Assembly: GCA_945875085.1 (NCBI GenBank) | Contig: CAMCJU010000038.1 | Location: forward strand, 1-7,665 | Direction of reading: 5' to 3' | Length of the DNA: 7,665 nt | Origin: Candidatus Phycorickettsia trachydisci | GTDB taxonomy: Bacteria; Pseudomonadota; Alphaproteobacteria; Rickettsiales; Rickettsiaceae | Shown here: positions 5,572-7,665 of the stretch, piece after piece | Layout of the letters: the number at the start of each line of letters is the position of its first letter | Position numbering within the stretch: the stretch's first letter is position 1 | Position numbers and translations under genes: made by a program | Notes under the pieces: model-generated | Databases searched by the model: none | What the model was told of the DNA's origin: nothing | The model's input: only the letters and a program-made list of their open reading frames with translations

Positions 5572-5950
5572 TCTTATCAAAAAAGCTCAAGATATGGCAG
5601 AAAATGCCAATGACTTGCTGCTACAAATTAAAGAAAAAACCTTTGAAACAGCAGTTGCTACAACTGGCGTTGATCACTTTTCTTTTTCAATAACCGTTTT
5701 TGTGCTGGCTTGCTTCATAGGCTACTATGTTGTTTGGAAAGTAACCCCGGCATTGCACACCCCCTTAATGGCCATAACTAATGCAATATCCAGCATCATT
5801 ATAATCGGGGCGATAATTGCCGCCGGCGCAAAAAGCATAAGCATTTCTAGTATTTTTGGCTTTTTTGCCGTGCTATTGGCGTCGATTAACATCTTTGGCG
5901 GATTTATCATCACGCAAAGAATGCTAGGAATGTTTAAGAAAAAAAAATAA
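5561..5950 (+). CDS. pntAB: NAD(P) transhydrogenase, alpha-2 subunit (membrane domain II part)
   Basis: The 129-residue protein carries an amphipathic N-terminus and three membrane segments (about 40-58, 75-92 and 96-117). The signature VTPALHTPLMAITNAISSII (60-79) is that of PntAB and of the matching region in fused PntA; the RMLGMFKKKK end is also typical. With PntB it forms the proton channel. The ATG at 5561 overlaps the pntAA stop (ATGGACTATAA), so translation is probably coupled. The frame could begin earlier at a TTG (5543), but the strong ribosome binding site argues against this. Confidence 0.96.
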   Translation: MDYNLIKKAQDMAENANDLLLQIKEKTFETAVATTGVDHFSFSITVFVLACFIGYYVVWKVTPALHTPLMAITNAISSIIIIGAIIAAGAKSISISSIFGFFAVLLASINIFGGFIITQRMLGMFKKKK

Positions 5951-5954
5951 TTTT

Positions 5955-7346
5955 ATGTCACAAAATATTCACCTAATTTACTTAGTATGCTCTGTATGCT
6001 TTATATTAGCTCTCAAGGGTCTTTCATCGCCAAAAAGTGCAAGAAGCGGCAATATGATAGGAATATCAGGCATGACTATTGCTTTAGCTAGTGCATTTTA
6101 TCATCCCCTAATAAGCAATTATATTTTTATCTTAATTCCTATAGCTCTAGGAGCTCTCATAGGAGGATATATAGCATATAAGCTGCAAATGAACCAAATG
6201 CCAGAGCTTATTGCTGGCTTTCATTCACTAATAGGCCTAAGCGCAGCCCTTGTGGCTTACAGTGCATTTTTTAATCCTGAAGGGTTTAATATTGGACTAA
6301 AAGGGAATCTGCCAAGAAGTATTCTAATAGAAATGAGCGGGGGGCTTATTATTGGCATGATTACATTTTCTGGATCTGTGCTTGCTTTTTTAAAATTATC
6401 AGGCATGATTTCTGGCAAACAAATTAAATTTTGGGGACAAAAATACCTACTAATTACTCTTAGCGCATTACTACTGATAGCTACCATATATTTCCTTGAG
6501 AACCAAAGCGCTTTAATCTTTCATGTAATTTGCATATTAGGAGCTATAATTGGCGTGTTGCTAATTCTGCCGATAGGAGCTGCCGACATGCCGGTTGTTG
6601 TCTCGATGCTAAACTCATACTCAGGATGGGCAACCTCTGGCATTGGATTTACATTGCAAAATAGCCTGCTTATAATCGTAGGGGCTTTAGTTGGAGCCAG
6701 CGGGGCGATCCTAAGCTACGTGATGTGCAAGGCAATGAATAGATCGATCTGGCAAGTAATATTTAGCGCATTTTTAAAGCAACAGCAAGGCAGCAAGCAT
6801 CAGATAGGCGCAAACCAAAACATCAACATCAGTAGCGCGGAAGATGCGGCATATATCTTGCAAAACAGCGATAGTATAATAATTGTTCCTGGTTATGGCA
6901 TGGCTGTTGCTGGGGCGCAAAGCGTTATTAAGGAGCTGACGACTATTTTGCAGGATCTTGGTAAATCGGTACGCTTTGCGATTCATCCAGTAGCCGGAAG
7001 GATGCCAGGTCATATGAACGTACTGCTAGCCGAAGGAGGTATTGATTATGAAAAAGTATTTGAGCTAGAAGATATTAATAACGATTTTAGCAACACAGAT
7101 GTGGTCTTGGTAATAGGGGCTAATGACGTAACTAATCCTGCTGCTAAAAATAACCCTCAAAGCTCAATATACGGCATGCCGATTTTAGACGTAGGAAATG
7201 CCAAAACCGTCTTTTTCATCAAAAGGTCGATGAGCTCAGGATATGCAGGCATTGAAAACGAGCTTTTTTATAGCCAAAATACCATGATGTTATTTGGCGA
7301 TGCGAAAAAAGTAAGCGAAGATATACTGCGCCACCTAAAAGATTAG
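5955..7346 (+). CDS. pntB: NAD(P) transhydrogenase, beta subunit (membrane part plus NADP(H)-binding domain III)
   Basis: The 463-residue protein has an N-terminal membrane domain of about nine helices and a C-terminal NADP(H)-binding domain. Channel residues are in place: His90 in PELIAGFHSLIGL (E. coli His91) and Asp211 and Asn220 in ADMPVVVSMLNSYSGW. Domain III shows VPGYGMAVAGAQ (312-322), HPVAGRMPGHMNVLLAE (344-360), GANDVTNPAA (388-397), GMPILDV and KRSMSSGYAGIENELF. The usual GYGMAVAQAQ reads GYGMAVAGAQ here, a single Gln-to-Gly change. It starts 4 bases after pntAB with no obvious Shine-Dalgarno. The three subunits together make NADPH from NADH using the proton gradient. The stop lies in the first unit of a degenerate tandem repeat. 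Confidence 0.97.
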   Translation: MSQNIHLIYLVCSVCFILALKGLSSPKSARSGNMIGISGMTIALASAFYHPLISNYIFILIPIALGALIGGYIAYKLQMNQMPELIAGFHSLIGLSAALVAYSAFFNPEGFNIGLKGNLPRSILIEMSGGLIIGMITFSGSVLAFLKLSGMISGKQIKFWGQKYLLITLSALLLIATIYFLENQSALIFHVICILGAIIGVLLILPIGAADMPVVVSMLNSYSGWATSGIGFTLQNSLLIIVGALVGASGAILSYVMCKAMNRSIWQVIFSAFLKQQQGSKHQIGANQNINISSAEDAAYILQNSDSIIIVPGYGMAVAGAQSVIKELTTILQDLGKSVRFAIHPVAGRMPGHMNVLLAEGGIDYEKVFELEDINNDFSNTDVVLVIGANDVTNPAAKNNPQSSIYGMPILDVGNAKTVFFIKRSMSSGYAGIENELFYSQNTMMLFGDAKKVSEDILRHLKD

Positions 7347-7393
7347 CCCCTAAGGATTAGCCCCTCAAAGGCTAGTCCCTAAAGGCTAGTCTC
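7337..7393. repeat. Degenerate 13-15 bp tandem repeat x4 spanning the pntB stop codon
   Basis: Four head-to-tail units begin at 7337, 7352, 7367 and 7381, with consensus near AAAGGYTAGYCCCT. The first contains the pntB stop TAG (7344-7346). Units 1 and 2 share GATTAGCCCCT; units 3 and 4 share AAAGGCTAGT. ATTAGCC (7356-7362) can pair with GGCTAGT (7370-7376) across a 7-base loop with one G-T pair, but no T run follows, so a terminator is not supported. Confidence 0.8.
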
Positions 7394-7399
7394 AAAAAA

Positions 7400-7523
7400 A
7401 CTATAGTCAATTAATTTACCACAAGCAACTTCTGACTCGCCTCTAATTTGAAAGCCTATATTTCAATAGCGATTATCAGGATCGCTATCCAAGAGTATCA
7501 ACGGCAAATTAATTAACTACAGT
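7400..7523. mobile_element. MITE-like inverted-repeat element
   Basis: Terminal arms at 7400-7420 and 7503-7523 are inverted copies of each other, matching at 18 of 21 bases and separated by 82 bases without an ORF. The core of the arms is GTcAATTAATTTaCC against GTtAATTAATTTgCC. TA dinucleotides lie just outside this core at 7404-7405 and 7518-7519, as expected for the TA target duplication of IS630/Tc1-mariner elements. Inside is a perfect 8-bp hairpin ATAGCGAT/ATCGCTAT (7466-7473 and 7481-7488). An IS630-like transposase starts just to the right. It may be a nonautonomous relative, or part of the left end of that IS; only one copy is visible. Confidence 0.45.
7466..7488. repeat. Small perfect hairpin inside the inverted-repeat element
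   Basis: ATAGCGAT (7466-7473) and ATCGCTAT (7481-7488) form an 8-bp stem around the 7-base loop TATCAGG. No T run follows on either strand, so it is not a typical terminator. Its near-central place in the 124-bp element suggests it belongs to that element. Confidence 0.7.
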
Positions 7524-7570
7524 AAATTAGGTTGTAATAGAGAATAATTTTATATAAAATTAAAGAAAAA

Positions 7571-7665
7571 ATGCCAAAAAGTTATAGTAATGATTTAAGA
7601 AAGAAAGCAATAGAGTGTGTAAATGAAGGAAGTAGTTATTTGGAGGTATCAAAAAGATTTAAAGT
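7571..7665 (+). CDS. IS630-family transposase, N-terminal fragment (cut by window edge)
   Basis: Thirty-one complete codons are visible, beginning MPKSYSNDLRKKAIECVNEG and continuing into SSYLEVSKRFK. The (M)xxSYSxDLRxKxIxxVxEGxSxxEVSKRF pattern is the start of the helix-turn-helix DNA-binding region of IS630/Tc1-mariner transposases. The catalytic DDE part lies beyond the window, so I cannot tell whether the gene is intact. AAAGA precedes the ATG closely. TTGTAA (7532-7537) and TAAAAT (7555-7560), 17 bases apart, may be its promoter, with an almost leaderless start. The IS left end is probably near 7518-7520, after the TA shared with the element to its left. Confidence 0.8.
   Translation, partial: MPKSYSNDLRKKAIECVNEGSSYLEVSKRFK

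Noticed and set aside
7356..7376. Rho-independent terminator after pntB
   Set aside because: A 7-bp stem can form, but no T run follows on the plus strand.
7337..7393. Possible CRISPR array
   Set aside because: Units are 13-15 bp and directly adjacent, with no spacers and no cas genes; a plain tandem repeat.

Overview
The window looks like the chromosome of an AT-rich alphaproteobacterium, most likely an obligate intracellular member of the Rickettsiales. The reasons are the split pntAA/pntAB/pntB transhydrogenase, an adrenodoxin-type ferredoxin ending in SATRNIK, an alphaproteobacterial type FtsB/DivIC, long noncoding gaps, an AT-rich base composition and an IS630-like transposase. This placement is an inference from family resemblance; no database search was possible.

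Layout. Positions 1-330 hold, on the minus strand, tRNA-Thr(TGT) and the first ten codons of a gene that reads like infA (IF-1), each with a recognisable sigma70-type promoter. Positions 330-720 are noncoding, with a small GC-rich patch. Positions 722-1956 are a compact minus-strand ribosomal protein operon transcribed rplU, rpmA, rpmG, rpsP. Overlapping back-to-back promoters at about 1986-2031 separate it from a plus-strand operon (2074-3276) of fdx, a RutE-like nitroreductase and ftsB/divIC. Converging on that is a minus-strand pair, lolA followed by an overlapping YqaA/DedA-like membrane protein gene (3351-4392). Divergent from lolA is the plus-strand pntAA-pntAB-pntB operon (4447-7346) for the proton-translocating NAD(P) transhydrogenase. 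The right end (7347-7665) has degenerate tandem repeats, a short inverted-repeat element that looks like a MITE, and the start of an IS630-type transposase cut by the window edge.

The genes are mostly housekeeping: translation, Fe-S/redox, division, lipoprotein sorting and NADPH supply. I see no defence, toxin or biosynthetic system. The least ordinary signal is a recurring set of short tandem duplications at or near gene 3' ends: 15 bp x3 across the rpsP stop, 27 bp x2 in frame near the end of rpmA, 13 bp x3 just after ftsB, and about 14 bp x4 across the pntB stop. The units are unrelated in sequence, which suggests local slippage tolerated at gene ends rather than one dispersed repeat family.
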